From: Symbiodinium natans
Lineage: Eukaryota > Sar > Dinophyceae > Suessiales > Symbiodiniaceae
Assembly: GCA_905221605.1 (NCBI GenBank)
Contig: CAJNDS010002446.1
Coordinates: 683,148-747,147 of the forward strand
DNA: 64,000 bases
Direction of reading: 5' to 3'
Shown piece by piece: positions 48,994 to 60,756 of this stretch; the stretch's first letter is position 1; each line of letters opens with the position of its first letter. The notes beneath the pieces are model-generated. The model worked only from the letters and a program-made list of their open reading frames with translations, did not search any database and was not told the DNA's origin. A program made the position numbers and the translations under genes.

Positions 48994-49137
48994 TCCCAGA
49001 GGGTCCATTTGTATTACTATTGTGGAATTAAGTTCCAAAAACCATGCTAAATAGGGTCTTGGAATACCCCCTAAACCCTAAACCCTAAACCCTAAATCCA
49101 TAATTCCAGAATGGTACTACAAATGGACCCTCTGGGA
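48994..49137. mobile_element. Inverted-repeat (MITE-like) element carrying telomere heptamers
   Basis: Arms of 37 bp: 48,994-49,030, starting TCCCAGAGGGTCCATTTGTA, and 49,101-49,137, ending TACAAATGGACCCTCTGGGA; they pair at 34 of 37 positions. The 70-bp centre includes about four CCCTAAA units (49,069-49,096). No target duplication is obvious in the flanks (AACAG / GTTGC). It lies about 300 bp upstream of the giant gene's start codon. Confidence 0.8.
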
Positions 49138-49139
49138 GT

Positions 49140-49955
49140 TGCACACAAGGGAGCATGGCTCAGCGCCAAACCAGGTCCTGGTGGCAGGTCAGCTCGGCCT
49201 ATGGCTCTGCGAATCTAAGCAGGGTTTAGGGTTTAGGGTGTGTTAGGGGAGGGCGCGCGCTCGGGTGTGAAACGCCCCGGGCCGCGCACTCGCGTTGCCC
49301 GTCAACCCACCCCGGCCACCCAAATTATACTCTATTAGGGTTTAGGGTTTATGGAATTTATTTTCTTGTGCCTTGATGCTTGCTTTGATGTTTTTAAAGT
49401 TGTGGTGTTAGGGTTTAAGCTGGGGTTCGGGGTAGCCTCGGCCCTTTTCGGGCCTTCGGCGTGTCAGGGCCGGTAGAGGCCCTTATTCATTTGAAGGTCA
49501 GGGAAACCCTTCGTGCCTGCTCCTGGATTCCCCGTCTTTAAGGGCCTCAAGCCTTTTGGTGGCTCTTGGGGCCTTTGGGGGGCTTCCTGGGGGCTTTCCT
49601 GGCCCTTCCGGGGTAAAATGAAGGGGTGCCCAAAACCTCTCTCTCATCTACCTCCCCATCCGCGGCTTGCCCATCAAGTACAATCCAGCATAGCACCTTC
49701 CATCACATTTTCGACTCAGGGGTCTGCCCTGTTCTCGACTCAAATCCGTCTGGCTTTCGACTCAGGGGCCTTGTCTCATGAGCACTTTTCCCGACTTGAC
49801 AATCACTCGCTCTTATCATATCATATCATCAATACTGATTTCTAGATTCTTCATCATGGCTGTTACATTATTATTGTTGTTGCTATAGCTATATAAGAGT
49901 ACGTAGCACTGTAGCAGGCACGCAGCGAGCACAGGAGCTTTTCCAGTGACAAGGC
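49140..49955. other. Intergenic, two short TTTAGGG patches
   Basis: TTTAGGG patches at about 49,223-49,240 and 49,336-49,350, and AT-rich TTATCATATCATATC words near 49,813. No gene recognised between the start of the giant gene and the end of the 631-aa gene. Confidence 0.5.
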
Positions 49956-49959
49956 CTGC

Positions 49960-51855
49960 TTAGGGCAGCAAAGGCTTCAGGAACACAATCTTGTCCAAAT
50001 TCCAGGCTGCGGACTCGATGTCCTCGAAGTTGCACTGGAAGTTTTCAGAGGCCACGTAGCACGTGATGGGTGACCTGTTCTGGCCTTTGTTATACTGAAA
50101 GTAGCGAGCCTCCTCCTCCACCGCAAACTTCTTCTCCCCCCTGACCATCTTGCTGAAGTTGCCGAGGTCTGCTTGAAGGCACTCATGAGGCGTGGCAACG
50201 TGAATGGCAGCAGACCGTTTGCATCCCGGCTTGCGCGCCCTGTCTCTTTTGACTTTCCTGGCTTGCCAGCCTGCACCTTCGATGCAGGCTTCATGCTGCC
50301 ACCGCTTGAAGTCTGCTGAACACCTTGTCATGTCCAAGGGACCCGTCTCGCAATCTGCAGCCGCTGCAACAGTCAAGAAGGAAGTGGGTTTTGGCGAGAA
50401 GTTTTCCGGTTCTGTACTCTCCTTCACGAACCAGTCGTTCATAAGTCCCTTCTGACGGATGTTGGGCTCTTGCCTCAGCAGCTCTTCTGCCACTGCGTGG
50501 CCAGCTTCGGGGGTCGGATCCAAGAAACTGTACTTGCTCCCAAGATCGGACGCTGCACCATTCTTGGTCCAAAGGAGGCGAGGATCTTGACCCAAGTAGG
50601 TGGCCGCAACATCTTTTCCGTCTTCGGAGAGGTCATGCTCAGAGACGAGCTCAGCATCTTTTTCGGTGAGGACGCTGTTGCACATCATCTCCCTGCTTGA
50701 GTGCTTCATGACGTTGTACTCTGCACAGCACTCCGCCAGCCATGCAGCCTGGTGATCTTGGGTCAAAAACGGCCAGCTCATGCAGCTTCGCCCGTTCCAG
50801 CCGCAGGTACGACCGCAGCAGCCAAGCATCTCAGCCTCGACCCTGCGTACCACGCGATCCGCGCAGGACTGCTCGCTGCTCAGGCCCTTGGCAAAGTCGT
50901 AGTAAACAGCCCATGAAGTTTTGCCCACCTCGTCGACAAGCAACGTGCACTCGTCGTGGCAAACCTGTCGCAGGTGGTGCTGAAGCGTGCTGCCCACAAG
51001 TGGATCTAAGCGCCCGAAGCCCTTGGAGCCATGGTGCTCAGACAGCTCCGCCGCATCTTCCAGCCATGGGGCCTTCTTCTTTTCAGAGTTGCTGAAGGAG
51101 CCCGCAACCACCGCTTGGCACAGCTCGGGGGTCAGGCGCAGGGCCTCCAGCGCATGGGGAGCCCTTTCCCGCTGCGTGCTGTTGAACCGCTCCGTAAACC
51201 TAAATGCTTCCGTTCCCATGTGCGCGCGGTATTTCTCCCCAGCGGCTGCACAAAATTTCAAGGCTGAGACCTGGATGGGGCTCTGAGGCCGAATTCTCTG
51301 GAATGTTGCAGGTTCTTCGCACGAACAGTTTTTGGAAGCCCCAACCAACGGGAACTCTGTCGCGCCCCAGCCAGCTCCGCAAGCCCCCAAAGCCAATGTT
51401 GGAACTGGTGCTGAGGCGCGCCCTGATGTAAGCCGTGATGTGCACTCGCACACAGCTCCTTCTGTTGCCGCTCTTCCAGTCCCTTCTTTGGGCTGACCAT
51501 TGCGGAAAGAAAAACACGGGTGCGCGCACATGCATCGTTCCAAGCCAAAAAGTTCTCTCACTGAGCTCTGTGTGTGCGGCTTTTTGTCCCGGAACTCTGT
51601 TTGCCCTGGAACTTCGCACGCGGAATTGGTCACAAGACCTTCGGGACAGCGGCAGAGTGCCGCTTTGAAGATGTTGAACATCTCGGAGAGCGTGCTCGGC
51701 ACCCTCTCGGCACCGAATTGCCCGCAAGAATGAGAAGTCTCTTCTTGCGCCAGGGCCGCTGGCAAAGCGGAAGCCTCCCAGCCTGGCCCTGCTGGCCGTT
51801 CGGCCTCTGCAAGGAAACAAAGAGTCACCAAACCACATAGCCTGATGGAGCCCAT
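49960..51855 (-). CDS. Secreted Cys-rich protein of unknown function, 631 aa
   Basis: Uninterrupted frame from ATG 51,853-51,855 to a stop at 49,960. The N-terminus MGSIRLCGLVTLCFLAEAER is a signal peptide. Many cysteines follow in pairs or short spacings: CRCPEG, RCMCAHPC, CECTSR, NCSCEEP, then CHDEC, LGCCGRTCGWNGRSC, ECCAEY, suggesting several disulphide-bonded modules. The middle has a long helical stretch (VGSTLQHHLRQVCHDECTLL). No transmembrane helix after the signal peptide. I do not recognise the family. Same orientation as the giant secreted gene, about 1.27 kb away; both encode secreted Cys-rich proteins, but common regulation is not shown. Intronless, which is frequent among retroposed dinoflagellate genes, though no spliced-leader relic was seen upstream. 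Confidence 0.8.
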   Translation of the reverse strand: MGSIRLCGLVTLCFLAEAERPAGPGWEASALPAALAQEETSHSCGQFGAERVPSTLSEMFNIFKAALCRCPEGLVTNSACEVPGQTEFRDKKPHTQSSVRELFGLERCMCAHPCFSFRNGQPKEGTGRAATEGAVCECTSRLTSGRASAPVPTLALGACGAGWGATEFPLVGASKNCSCEEPATFQRIRPQSPIQVSALKFCAAAGEKYRAHMGTEAFRFTERFNSTQRERAPHALEALRLTPELCQAVVAGSFSNSEKKKAPWLEDAAELSEHHGSKGFGRLDPLVGSTLQHHLRQVCHDECTLLVDEVGKTSWAVYYDFAKGLSSEQSCADRVVRRVEAEMLGCCGRTCGWNGRSCMSWPFLTQDHQAAWLAECCAEYNVMKHSSREMMCNSVLTEKDAELVSEHDLSEDGKDVAATYLGQDPRLLWTKNGAASDLGSKYSFLDPTPEAGHAVAEELLRQEPNIRQKGLMNDWFVKESTEPENFSPKPTSFLTVAAAADCETGPLDMTRCSADFKRWQHEACIEGAGWQARKVKRDRARKPGCKRSAAIHVATPHECLQADLGNFSKMVRGEKKFAVEEEARYFQYNKGQNRSPITCYVASENFQCNFEDIESAAWNLDKIVFLKPLLP

Positions 51856-51869
51856 GCCATACAGCCTGC

Positions 51870-53140
51870 ACAGTTCTTGCCATCTGAGCCAAACTCTTAC
51901 GATTCAGAGACTTGGTCATACGCTGACGTTCTGCTGCAAAGGGCGCCCAAGACAAGCCTAGCTGCAGCCGGCCTCCACCAGGTCCAGCAGCTGCTTGAGC
52001 CGTCAGGTCGCGGCCTGCACAGTCTGAACATGCTGAGCCACGCTGGCCCGCATCACTCAGGCTTCTCCTACTTTCGGTGCAGTCCAAGTGGTGATGCCAA
52101 ACTGACCTGATTGTGCTGCTCGTCCAGGCGTGGGCGGCAAGTGTGAAGGGAAAGACACAGCCGCGAAGCAGAATTGCGGAATGCTTTGAGATCTCTCAAT
52201 GATAACAACAAACGATGTTTAAAATGAATGATAACAATAGTAAGAACAATATAAAGAAGAGCAACAATCAGAAGAATAAATATAATTAATGCTTCAATAG
52301 CATCTCAATAATATAACGAAAATAACAATAGAAAGATATCGTAATATGACAATATAGAGAAAAGATATCGTAATATGACAATATAGTAAAAGTAGCCCGA
52401 AAGAAGCCAAGCCAGAACCAACACAAGCTTCGAAAAGCAGCATGGCCGAGGCAATGATCACACGTGCCAAGAACGGGCACAGGCTGCTCCCAGGAACGAA
52501 ATGCGTTGCGAGAATCATGAAAAGGCAAGAACACACACACACAACAAAAAACAGAGCGCAGGAATAAGGCGGGATAAGCAGGTTCTTCATGATGCAAAGA
52601 TGGAGAATTATGGGATGCTTGGATGTTCAGGGCACTTATAACCCCAATGATAGCTGCACTTATAAGCCACCCAAGTCCCCTGAGTAGGTTATAAGTAGGC
52701 TTGTCATTGGAGTTAAAAGTACCCATGAACCTCCAAGTAGGGAGGGAGCGCTGAACAGTGAGCAGGCCCACACAAACGAGCAGCGCAATTGAGCTAGTGA
52801 CAAACCGGCAGCAGACCGCACGGAATTCAGTGCTGATGACGTGTGCGACTACAGCTGTCCTGCTGCACAGTCTCGTTGGCACACGAAGGCGTTTTCACAC
52901 CCTGGGCATTCCTGGAAGCAGCTGTAGCATCTCGGCCAAAGTAGTGGCTGTAGTATGCGCCTCTGGTGTCTGGAAGACGGAGGACCAGAATGATCAGGAA
53001 CGAGCAAGCCATGGGCAGCAGTGGCCTGCGGAAGAACCTGGCTCGTGCCGCTGCACTCATTGTGCTCGTCAGGCTGCTGCTACTCAAGATTTAGCCACCC
53101 ATCATGGGGTAACAAGTGCTAATTGGATGCTAGCTGCTAG
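51870..53140. other. No supportable gene; AT-rich patch with 29-bp duplication
   Basis: 52,190-52,400 is AT-rich; AGATATCGTAATATGACAAT occurs twice, about 30 bp apart (near 52,336 and 52,365). 52,630-52,735 carries words of the GGTTCATGGGTA/TTATAAGTG family (CACTTATAACC, GTTATAAGTAGG, TACCCATGAACCTCC). No domain-bearing frame. Confidence 0.5.
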
Positions 53141-54135
53141 TCACATCGGGCACATCAGGCCATAACAGCTGCACGCCGCGAACAAAAAGACACAGGCGAG
53201 CAATCCAATGAAAACACATCTTTTTGCCCCTGCTCGAGCTGCACAGGTAGCTGCCAGAAGTCCTGTTGCCGACAACCCGGAGTGGCGCTGACCACAGGCA
53301 CACTGAGGCGAGCGTCTAAAGGCTTTGGGGCCACGTAAGCCTTGTTCCCAAGAGCGGCCCAAACGACGCATCTGCCCACACTCATCTTGACCTGTGCTGC
53401 TCCAACAGGCGGTGAGTTTCATCGAAACCTTTTTCGTCCTCTTCACATTCATCTGTGAGATATTCTGGGTCTATGTAATCCATGGCTGTGGCTCCATCGT
53501 CATCCTGCAGGCTACAGAGGGTGCCGGGTGGGTGCAAAGCAGTCAGCGCATGCCAGAAGAGACTGCGTCAGTTTAAAGCACAACACAAGGCACACCTACA
53601 CTTCACATCACTTCAGAGGATTCTGAGCATGGTAACATCTACGTGCTGACAACTAATCACAACCACAAGCATGTAGAAAGAAAACTCCGAACACCCACGG
53701 CTCCTCCACAGCAGGATCCGCACCATGTTCCAGGAGGAGCTTCACCGCGCCAGCCCGGCATTTGCCCGCCGCCTCGCCAAGACATCGAACAACTCTTCAT
53801 CTTTTTAGTATTGCGTTTTTATTAAGGTTATTTGATATTACCAGCATTTGTAATGTTGAGTTCATGCCGGGCTCATCGGCGATGCATGCTTGCTGCGTGG
53901 TTTTTACCTCCTAGAGTGACGAGCACCCTGCGAATTCCACGTTTGACATGCTCCCTCGTCCAAGCACTCAAGAGGTCAGCAAGAACTCTTGACGTGACAA
54001 AGGCATTCTTCGGATACATGCAGCAGGTTTCTTCGCTGCCGGCATCTGACAGAAGATCCACATTACAAGCAACGCTTTCGAACAAAGCATGGAACATGAC
54101 AACCTGGCAGGTCCAGGATCTGAAAAAGCCCCGTC

Positions 54136-57100
54136 CTGCATCAAAACGGTCGAGCCATATTCTCCTCCTCTCCAGTTCACATCGGCGCCAGCATCTAGTA
54201 AAAGCTTTGCCAGCTCGGCGAACTTTGTCGAGTCGATATTTTCGTACTCCAAGTGCCTCAACTGCTCTAGTATGAAGAGCTTGCATGAGCTGGATGGGCT
54301 CTTTGCGAAGTTCCCACACAGGGGGCAATGATGCCAGATTGAAGCTCTACGGACTTGTGAGTTGGGACCTGGCAGTTAGTCGGAACAGGCACGCCCAAGC
54401 CTTAAACCACATCTACCATCAGTGCACGCTTTGAACATTAGTGGCTCCTATGATACAATTGTTACAATCACATAAGATCAATGGCAGCTTCACCCCCCAA
54501 AAAAAGCTTGTCCTCCCCGTCGCTTAAGCCTCGATTGAAGACAAGAAGCTCATCGGCAAGGACCATGAGAGGTCGGCTCACCTTGCCGCCTTCGTATTGG
54601 CCTGCACCCAATCGGGGAGATCTAATGCTCATTCTTGTCCAAGTGATCGGGGGAGATCTCATCTCATGCCCTAGTCCAGACATGAGAATTGGCCGCTCTA
54701 GCAGGCTCTAGCGGCCGCCAAGCTCTCTGGAAAGCTGCGGTTCTTTCATGTCCCATCTCAAGCGCACAATGCCATGCATTTGAACATATCATCGCGGCCC
54801 CGGCGTGCCTCCCCTGTTGGGATCTGCCCCAAGCTCTAGCAGACGCGGCACCGCCAGAAGATTTCCACATTGGATGGCCTTGCGGGTAAGATTTGGTCGT
54901 GGCCACATCATGATGGGCATGATGCCAAGTCGTGCATGCATAAACGAGCCAGTTTGCTGGTAGTGTCAGAAATGACCAAAAGACCCAAAAATGCATCCAG
55001 GCGCGCATCTTCACGCTCCCTTAAATCTAGACGCAAGCGTCGTTGACGCGCTAACTTCTTGGCCAATTGTGTCGACTCTGCCTTGTGGGCGCTGACTTCC
55101 AACTTGCTGCAAATTGTTGCAAGAGTGTTGCAAGCTTGCTGTGGGCATATCCTAAAGTGGACACGTCTCTCACCCAGGGCGAAATCTATGTGCGTAGCTT
55201 TTCTGACAAGGGAGGGGAACTGCTTTCTGGCTTGCTGCTGGCAACTTGCCTCTCGCCTTTGTGCTGGGACAAACACAAAGCTCGTAAAGCGAGTTTGCGA
55301 GTCCTGAGCAATTTAATCCCTTCCCCCTATTATTAAACGGGCGGGCCCCCCCCCCCCCCCTCCCCCAATAGAAACTCGAAATGTGTTTTTAATGCTAGGG
55401 GCGGGGTTTTATCCACATGTCACGGCAATCTAAATGATGTCAACTTGGCCATGATACATGAGGACATTCCGGGATCAGAGTCGGGACGCGATTCTCCCGC
55501 AGGGCTAATGACGAATGCAGAACAAATCCTACGAAACAATGGCGGTAGGAAGTCTGTGTTCAGCAAGAGTTAGCCCGAGCCCGTCCTTCACGAGCGCTGC
55601 CTGCGGTTTGCAGTCGCCCTGAGCCTCAGTTCACCACGACAGCTGAATTCACATGGAGAAACAGCGCATGAGTAGGAGGCGCGGGCACAACCAAAACACC
55701 GCGTCAGCTACGAGTGCTACGTAGACGTAGCACAAGGAAGCAGACCCAACGGCACCCTCACATGCGCGGAATGTCAAGCAAACCTCCAGGCAAGTATCTG
55801 CTACAGAGAGGTTCGCACCAGCATCTTGCAAAACCTTGATGAGCTGGACCACATGAGGACTTCTAAGGTAAGCCGTCTCATCGTCTGTGGTCCGGCAAGG
55901 TCGGCTCCCTTTGTCTCCCCGGTTGCACGCAAAGATCGAGAGCAACGGAGTCAAGCACCTGGGATCGATGCTTAAACGCACACGAGCAAAATCACACCAC
56001 ATCCGCCAACCCCGGCAAGGCTTTTCCGCTCTCGCAGATGTCGGCATGGAGGAGGAGGGGGCCGTGCCGCAGGGAGAGACAGCAGAGGCATGCACGCTGC
56101 CGGCTCGAGCTTTGGCGCAGCACACGCGACTTTTCGTTGCTGGATGACCAACAAATAGCATTTCTTCTTTCCTGTTTTTGAACCATCCAAGCGGCGGGAC
56201 ACACCCTTCCCCTCCCTACCCGTTTTTGCCCTGTACTTCCGCTTCATGACGCCCTCCCTCGACCGCCTTTAACCCGGAGCTACGCCAGATTCTCTCCGCT
56301 ACCCCCTACCCTACTACCCCACCCTCTACCCGTAATTACCCTTTAGACCCTGCTCCCTCTCCTCAAAGAGCGCCAGAGCTTTTTTTCGTGCTTCGATGCG
56401 GCACTTCGACAATTTTAGTTTCGCACTGTTTATCTCATCGACCCCGTATTGCCCAGGTGCATGGCGAAAACCGGTTGCCATAAAGATGTTTCGTCTTGTG
56501 CGGGATACTGCAGGTTCTGTGCGACTTTCGAGGCTGGGATGTCTTTGGCCGAAGGGTCTCATTGCTTTTATCATCGACTCCGGATTGCCAAGGTGGCGTA
56601 GGACACTGGAAGCATCTGAGCGACAATTCAAGCTTTGTTTTGGGGAAACGTCTTTGGGTCGGACATGCATGGCGAAAACCTTTTCCACGGGCTACCGACC
56701 CCCACCTCCCTCGCCCCCCCCCCCCCCGGTGCCCTACCCCCGACCCCCTACCCTGCCTTGTGCCCACAACCTTGACAAGCCTTTCTGGACCCACTCCCCT
56801 CCCCACCCGCACTCATGCCAACGACCCAATGCCACGGCCGAACTACCTTCGTGTGCGACGCCTGCTGCTTGCTGCCTGTCTGCTTGCCCTGCTGCTTTGC
56901 GTCTGGTGGCGGAAGCGGCGCTAGCCCTGAGACCATAAAACTAGCGGAGTTGATCGACTGTGCTACTGAATGAGCCGCTCTAAGAACGGGACGTGGTGTT
57001 GGGCATGAAGAGGTTCACGACGTTGCTCTTGCTATCTGCCAGATGTTTCACCACCGACGGATTGCAATGTTGCGTGGCCCGAACGAGTGGCGACCAGCCA

Positions 57101-59054
57101 TTTGCATCCATCGTGTCCACTCCCACTTGCGGGCTCTTCATGAGCATCTTGATGGCTTCCAGATTGCCCTCTGCTGCTGCGACGCCCAAAGGAGTCTCCT
57201 CACAACCTTGACAATCCCCATCCCAATGCTCCAGCAGCTCTGGGATCAGCTGCAAGCGGTTCAACCGCACAGCCATCTGCACAACGCCACAGCTCTGCTT
57301 CTTGCCCGCGTTGAAAACCCACTTGTCATTCATCATACGCAAGGCCGTGAGGTTGTTCAAGTCGACCGCTTCCGTTAGGCATCGCTCGGGTGAAAGATGC
57401 ACGAGGACATCATAGAGCCCATTCCAGGGCTGATAATAGTAGTCGCGTTGCTTGCTGTGTACAGCCCAGAAGCGTTTCTGGAACACTCGGTGGCCAAGGC
57501 AATCCTTGCCTATCTCAACTTCCTGTGTCTCTATGTGAAATCGCGAATCCAGCGGTAAGGCCTTAACAGAATCCAGGTCAGGCAGGAAGCAGGCTGCGTA
57601 TTCTCTCGTACTGCTGTCCACGGCATAAGGTGGCAGGAAGAAGCCCACGCCGCTGCTCAACTCGAAGCGCGGTGCATGCGGAACGATCCGGAGTGGCACA
57701 GCCCGAATCTCAGCATCAGCTGGAGCGATCAGCAGCTCAGTGCTCTGCAACATCTCTTTTGCAGGCAGCGAAATGTTGAAGGTGGTTGAGATCCGGCTGG
57801 ACAGAGACCGCTCGACTGGGCTTAGGTATTCGAAATCATGGAGCGGATTGGTCCGAAGCCTTGCGCATGTCCTGCCGGTGTCTTGCAGCCACTGCAGCAA
57901 GCCCGAGTCTTCAGACTCTTCAGACACGACTCCCTTGGTAGTGTCAAGGTGGAGCTCGTCGCTCGTGTTGCGCAGGAAGAGGCACATGGCCGAGTTGCCA
58001 TTCGGTCCGGGTTGAACCTGCAGTTCTGCCAGGCACTGTGTGCCGACACCGGCAGTTTCCTCGCCACAATGGTTGCGGCATGTTTTGGCCTCGGATGGCC
58101 CTGAAAACCCTCTGAAACATATTCCTGAATTCATGATCCTCCTAAACCAAATAGGGGAAAATCCAACATGTCTCAAGGGCCTACCGAGTGGCATACTGGA
58201 CGAGAGATGCGTGGGATGCTGTCAGCTTTGCGGCCCTCTGAGCGTTCTGAAGGGGTGCAAAACAAATAGGCTGAAGCTGTACCTCCAGTCTGGCATGAAA
58301 ATGCTCATCCAGGGCTGGAATGTACCAGTCAGGATGCTTCTCCTGGTAGAGCCATCGACGACGCTCCGAGAAGTGGACAGGCCTGCCCATCCTATTTGAG
58401 GAAACCTCGCCATCTAGCGTAAGTGAGAGGGCCTCTCCCACGCGAATTATGTGAAAGATGTATTCGGTCGGGTTCGAGTCAGTGGAATTGAACCAAGAAA
58501 CACTGTCCGCCGCTCGCAGCACTATCCTGCTGTACAAGGGCCCGGCTGGCAGATCTGCCGTAAACGCCCCGGCTAGGAAGCTTCTACCTCCAGCTTCTGC
58601 GCGCACTCGATGGGCCTGGTAGAAGTCGAGCGCAGCACTGTCGTTTGCTTCCAGCTGCGGATGTTCAAGATAGGCCTGGATCCATTTTGTGCCTTCTCCT
58701 GCTTCGAAGGAGAAGTCCATGGAGTCGGTGCCGTCATGCAGCAAAAGGGTGTTGTGCAGAGCTATGGTGTTTCCCAAATACACAAGATGTCCCTTGCTGA
58801 AAGAGTACTCGACCAAGCTGCCTCGGTCAACATGCGAATTACAAACACCCACATATGAAACTAGCGGATCGGGTTTAAACCTTCCATGACGTTCCCATTC
58901 CCGGCGGATATTACGTCGATTGTTGATGAGATTTTCGCATAACGAGATCAGCAAATATCTCCGTTCCAGCAACCAAGGTGCCGCGAACCTGCACAGCGTC
59001 CAGGCATATGAGAGCCAGGACGCTTAGGCCCACTGCGCATATCAGACATGTCAT
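54136..59054 (-). CDS. Multi-exon ankyrin-repeat gene
   Basis: Exons linked by phase: E1 58185 to ~58970, E2 57017-58111 (73-bp intron between, GTAGGC...TTTCAG), E3 55784-55958, E4 54809-54878, E5 ~54136-54266. E1 and early E2 encode a ~500-residue region I do not recognise, with N-glycosylation-type sites (WFNSTDS). Ankyrin repeats begin late in E2 (ETPLGVAAAEGNLEAIKMLM, DANGWSPLVRATQHCNPSVV) and continue in E3 (LTPLLSIFACN...VVQLIKVLQDAGANLSVAD), E4 (AIQCGNLLAVPRLLELGADP) and E5 (FAELAKLLLDAGADVNWRGG). E2-E3 needs a GA donor (GT|GAACCT), E4-E5 a GC donor; E1-E2 and E3-E4 are GT. A possible first exon at 58989-59054 reads MTCLICAVGLSVLALICLDA, a signal peptide or anchor, but its join to E1 is unresolved. 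If GA is not used, E2 ends at a stop at 56,980. The 3' end beyond E5 is unknown. Confidence 0.6.
54340..54800. other. Intron or unassigned DNA within the ankyrin gene
   Basis: Includes a minus-strand frame (NAWHCALEMGHERTAAF) following exon E4 in another phase that looks weakly ankyrin-like; either read-through sequence after a frameshift or chance. Otherwise nothing. Confidence 0.35.
55346..55360. repeat. 15-C homopolymer run
   Basis: Fifteen consecutive C within CGGGC...TCCCCC, inside the proposed long intron between ankyrin exons E3 and E4. Another 14-C run at 56,714-56,727 lies in the intron between E2 and E3. Confidence 0.95.
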
Positions 59055-59096
59055 GAGGCCGGCCGCAAGGTACTGAAGCTCCTGAGTTTCCGAACA

Positions 59097-59224
59097 CCCT
59101 AAACCCTAAACCCTAAACCCTAAACCCTATAAACCCTATAAACCCTATAAACCCTAAAAACCCTAAAAACCCTAAAAACCCTAAACCCTAAACCCTAAAC
59201 CCTAAACCCTAAACCCTAAACCCT
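59097..59224. repeat. Interstitial telomere array, (CCCTAAA)n with variants
   Basis: About 17 units: perfect CCCTAAA at both ends, with CCCTATAAA and CCCTAAAAA length variants in the middle. It lies just upstream of the possible first exon of the ankyrin gene. Confidence 0.95.
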
Positions 59225-59229
59225 CACCC

Positions 59230-60280
59230 TCCGCAAGTTTCAGTCTCCTAGCAAAGTCCAGGCCGGCATGTAGTGGCATCTGAACACGCTCGAATTCTTC
59301 ATAGCGTTGCAGATGCAGGCATACAACTTTTGAAGGCAAATGCAGCCCGCGTACTGTATCCACTGAATACGAAAAAAAAAAGAATGTACAAAGCATCGGA
59401 GAAGGCTGAGCTCAAGATCCCCATGTATGGTGGGGGGTAGTTCGGTGTCCGTGAAGACACTCGAGATTGGGGGGGCTGAGGCGAGGAAAAAGGGCAGGTG
59501 CAAGCGAGGTAAGGAAACGTGGTTTCAAGCGAAGGTCCCTGAGCGCCCTCTCAAATGCACAACAGCGCCAGAACCATGCTTTGGTTTCCATCGCTTCCAA
59601 GCCGAGAAAACAAAATACGAAACTACGGTCCTGGCAAACAGCAAGCAATTGAAGAAAGTTCTGGACCCACCTGCTCTGGAGAGCTGCAGACATGAACTCT
59701 GTAGGACAAGGCCGGAGGGACGCGCCGCGGCGTGAATTGCGCGTCAATGGCGCGTCAGTAACACATGGCACGGGAGCCTGGAAGGATTTTCGTTGAGTTG
59801 TATAGTTTCCTTGAATTGTAGCTAGTGCAAATTCTTGGAATCGATGCTGCCGTGAGCCGGGCAGACAGTGCCGGATGGCACGGGAAGATCAGCTACACTT
59901 ACACGGTACCCGATACATCACCCTTCTATGTCTTCTTGCTCTATATGACACCTGCATACGGAACGGATGTCACCGTGGGGTTTTCATTTCGGCTCTCTTG
60001 CAATTCGCATTGTCTCTGGGCTCTTTGGCTTGACGCGGTTTTGAATTTGCTGCGGGTGTCAACTGTTGTTGTTGCGGATGTCAAATACCGTGACTGTTCT
60101 GCATTTTGTGTACTACATTTTTGCCGAATGCTCCGCAAGGTTCTCGTTTCAAGGGTTGGGGTGCAGGGCTCGTGGCATCGTTGCCTTTGTGTTCGCGAGA
60201 CGTTCGCGAAGCTTTGGCAAGCGTTCGCGGTGTCGCGATGTGCGTGTAGTTGGAGAAAGCTTCGCTTTGGCATCCTTGCG
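59230..60280. other. No supportable gene
   Basis: A 102-codon plus-strand and 119-codon minus-strand frame overlap at about 59,420-59,770 without recognisable features. 59,960-60,120 has words (GGATGTCACCGTGGGGTTTT, GCGGATGTCAAATACCGTGA) that resemble the hairpin repeats just downstream. Confidence 0.4.
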
Positions 60281-60283
60281 TTG

Positions 60284-60515
60284 CAAAAGTACTGACAGTT
60301 ACAAGGATGGTGAGCGTCAGGGTCGCGATCGGAGTAACTGTGGTCGCTTTTGGCCTCTCATCTTACCACTGTCGTCACTTATGGCATCGCATCTTCTTAT
60401 GGAATAGCAAACGTGCATGGCGCATGTCATTGTCGTGATCAATGTGGCGGTCGTGTTTTTTGGCCTCGCGTCTTCTTGTGTCTTGACAAAAGCGCCGACA
60501 GTTACAGGCGATCTA
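60284..60515. repeat. CAAAAG-headed hairpin repeats, further copies
   Basis: CAAAAGTACTGACAGTTACA at 60,284 continues AGGATGGTGAGCGTCAGGGT and matches the 25,081 copy at about three quarters of positions over 65 bp, keeping the ACAGTTAC...GTAACTGT pairing. A partial copy starts CAAAAGCGCCGACAGTTACA at 60,487. Between them, GTCATTGTCGTGATCAATGT repeats the pattern loosely. Confidence 0.7.
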
Positions 60516-60576
60516 TGTAAATGTCGTCGCATTTGCGAGGGATATATGTACACATTGAAGGAAAACACAAAAACAT

Positions 60577-60670
60577 ATATATATATATATACAAATATGT
60601 ATATGGAGTGCGGGAGGGAGGGACAGAGAGAGAGAGAGAGAGCGAGGGAGAGAGCGAGCTAGAGAGAAAG
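60577..60670. repeat. (AT)n and (AG)n microsatellites
   Basis: AT units at about 60,577-60,591, then AG-rich GAGAGAGAGAGA/GCGAGGGAGA to about 60,668. Confidence 0.9.
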
Positions 60671-60756
60671 GTAATGATACAAAACTATTGAGATATACAT
60701 ATAGATATAAAAAGTGATAGAGATGCAAGAGACGGAGATAAGACAGCACGAAATGA

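Noticed and set aside
54664-55014. Frameshifted ankyrin pseudogene at 54,797-54,806
   Set aside because: A GC donor at 54,808 joined to 54,266 restores phase, so a frameshift is not required; kept as exon E4.
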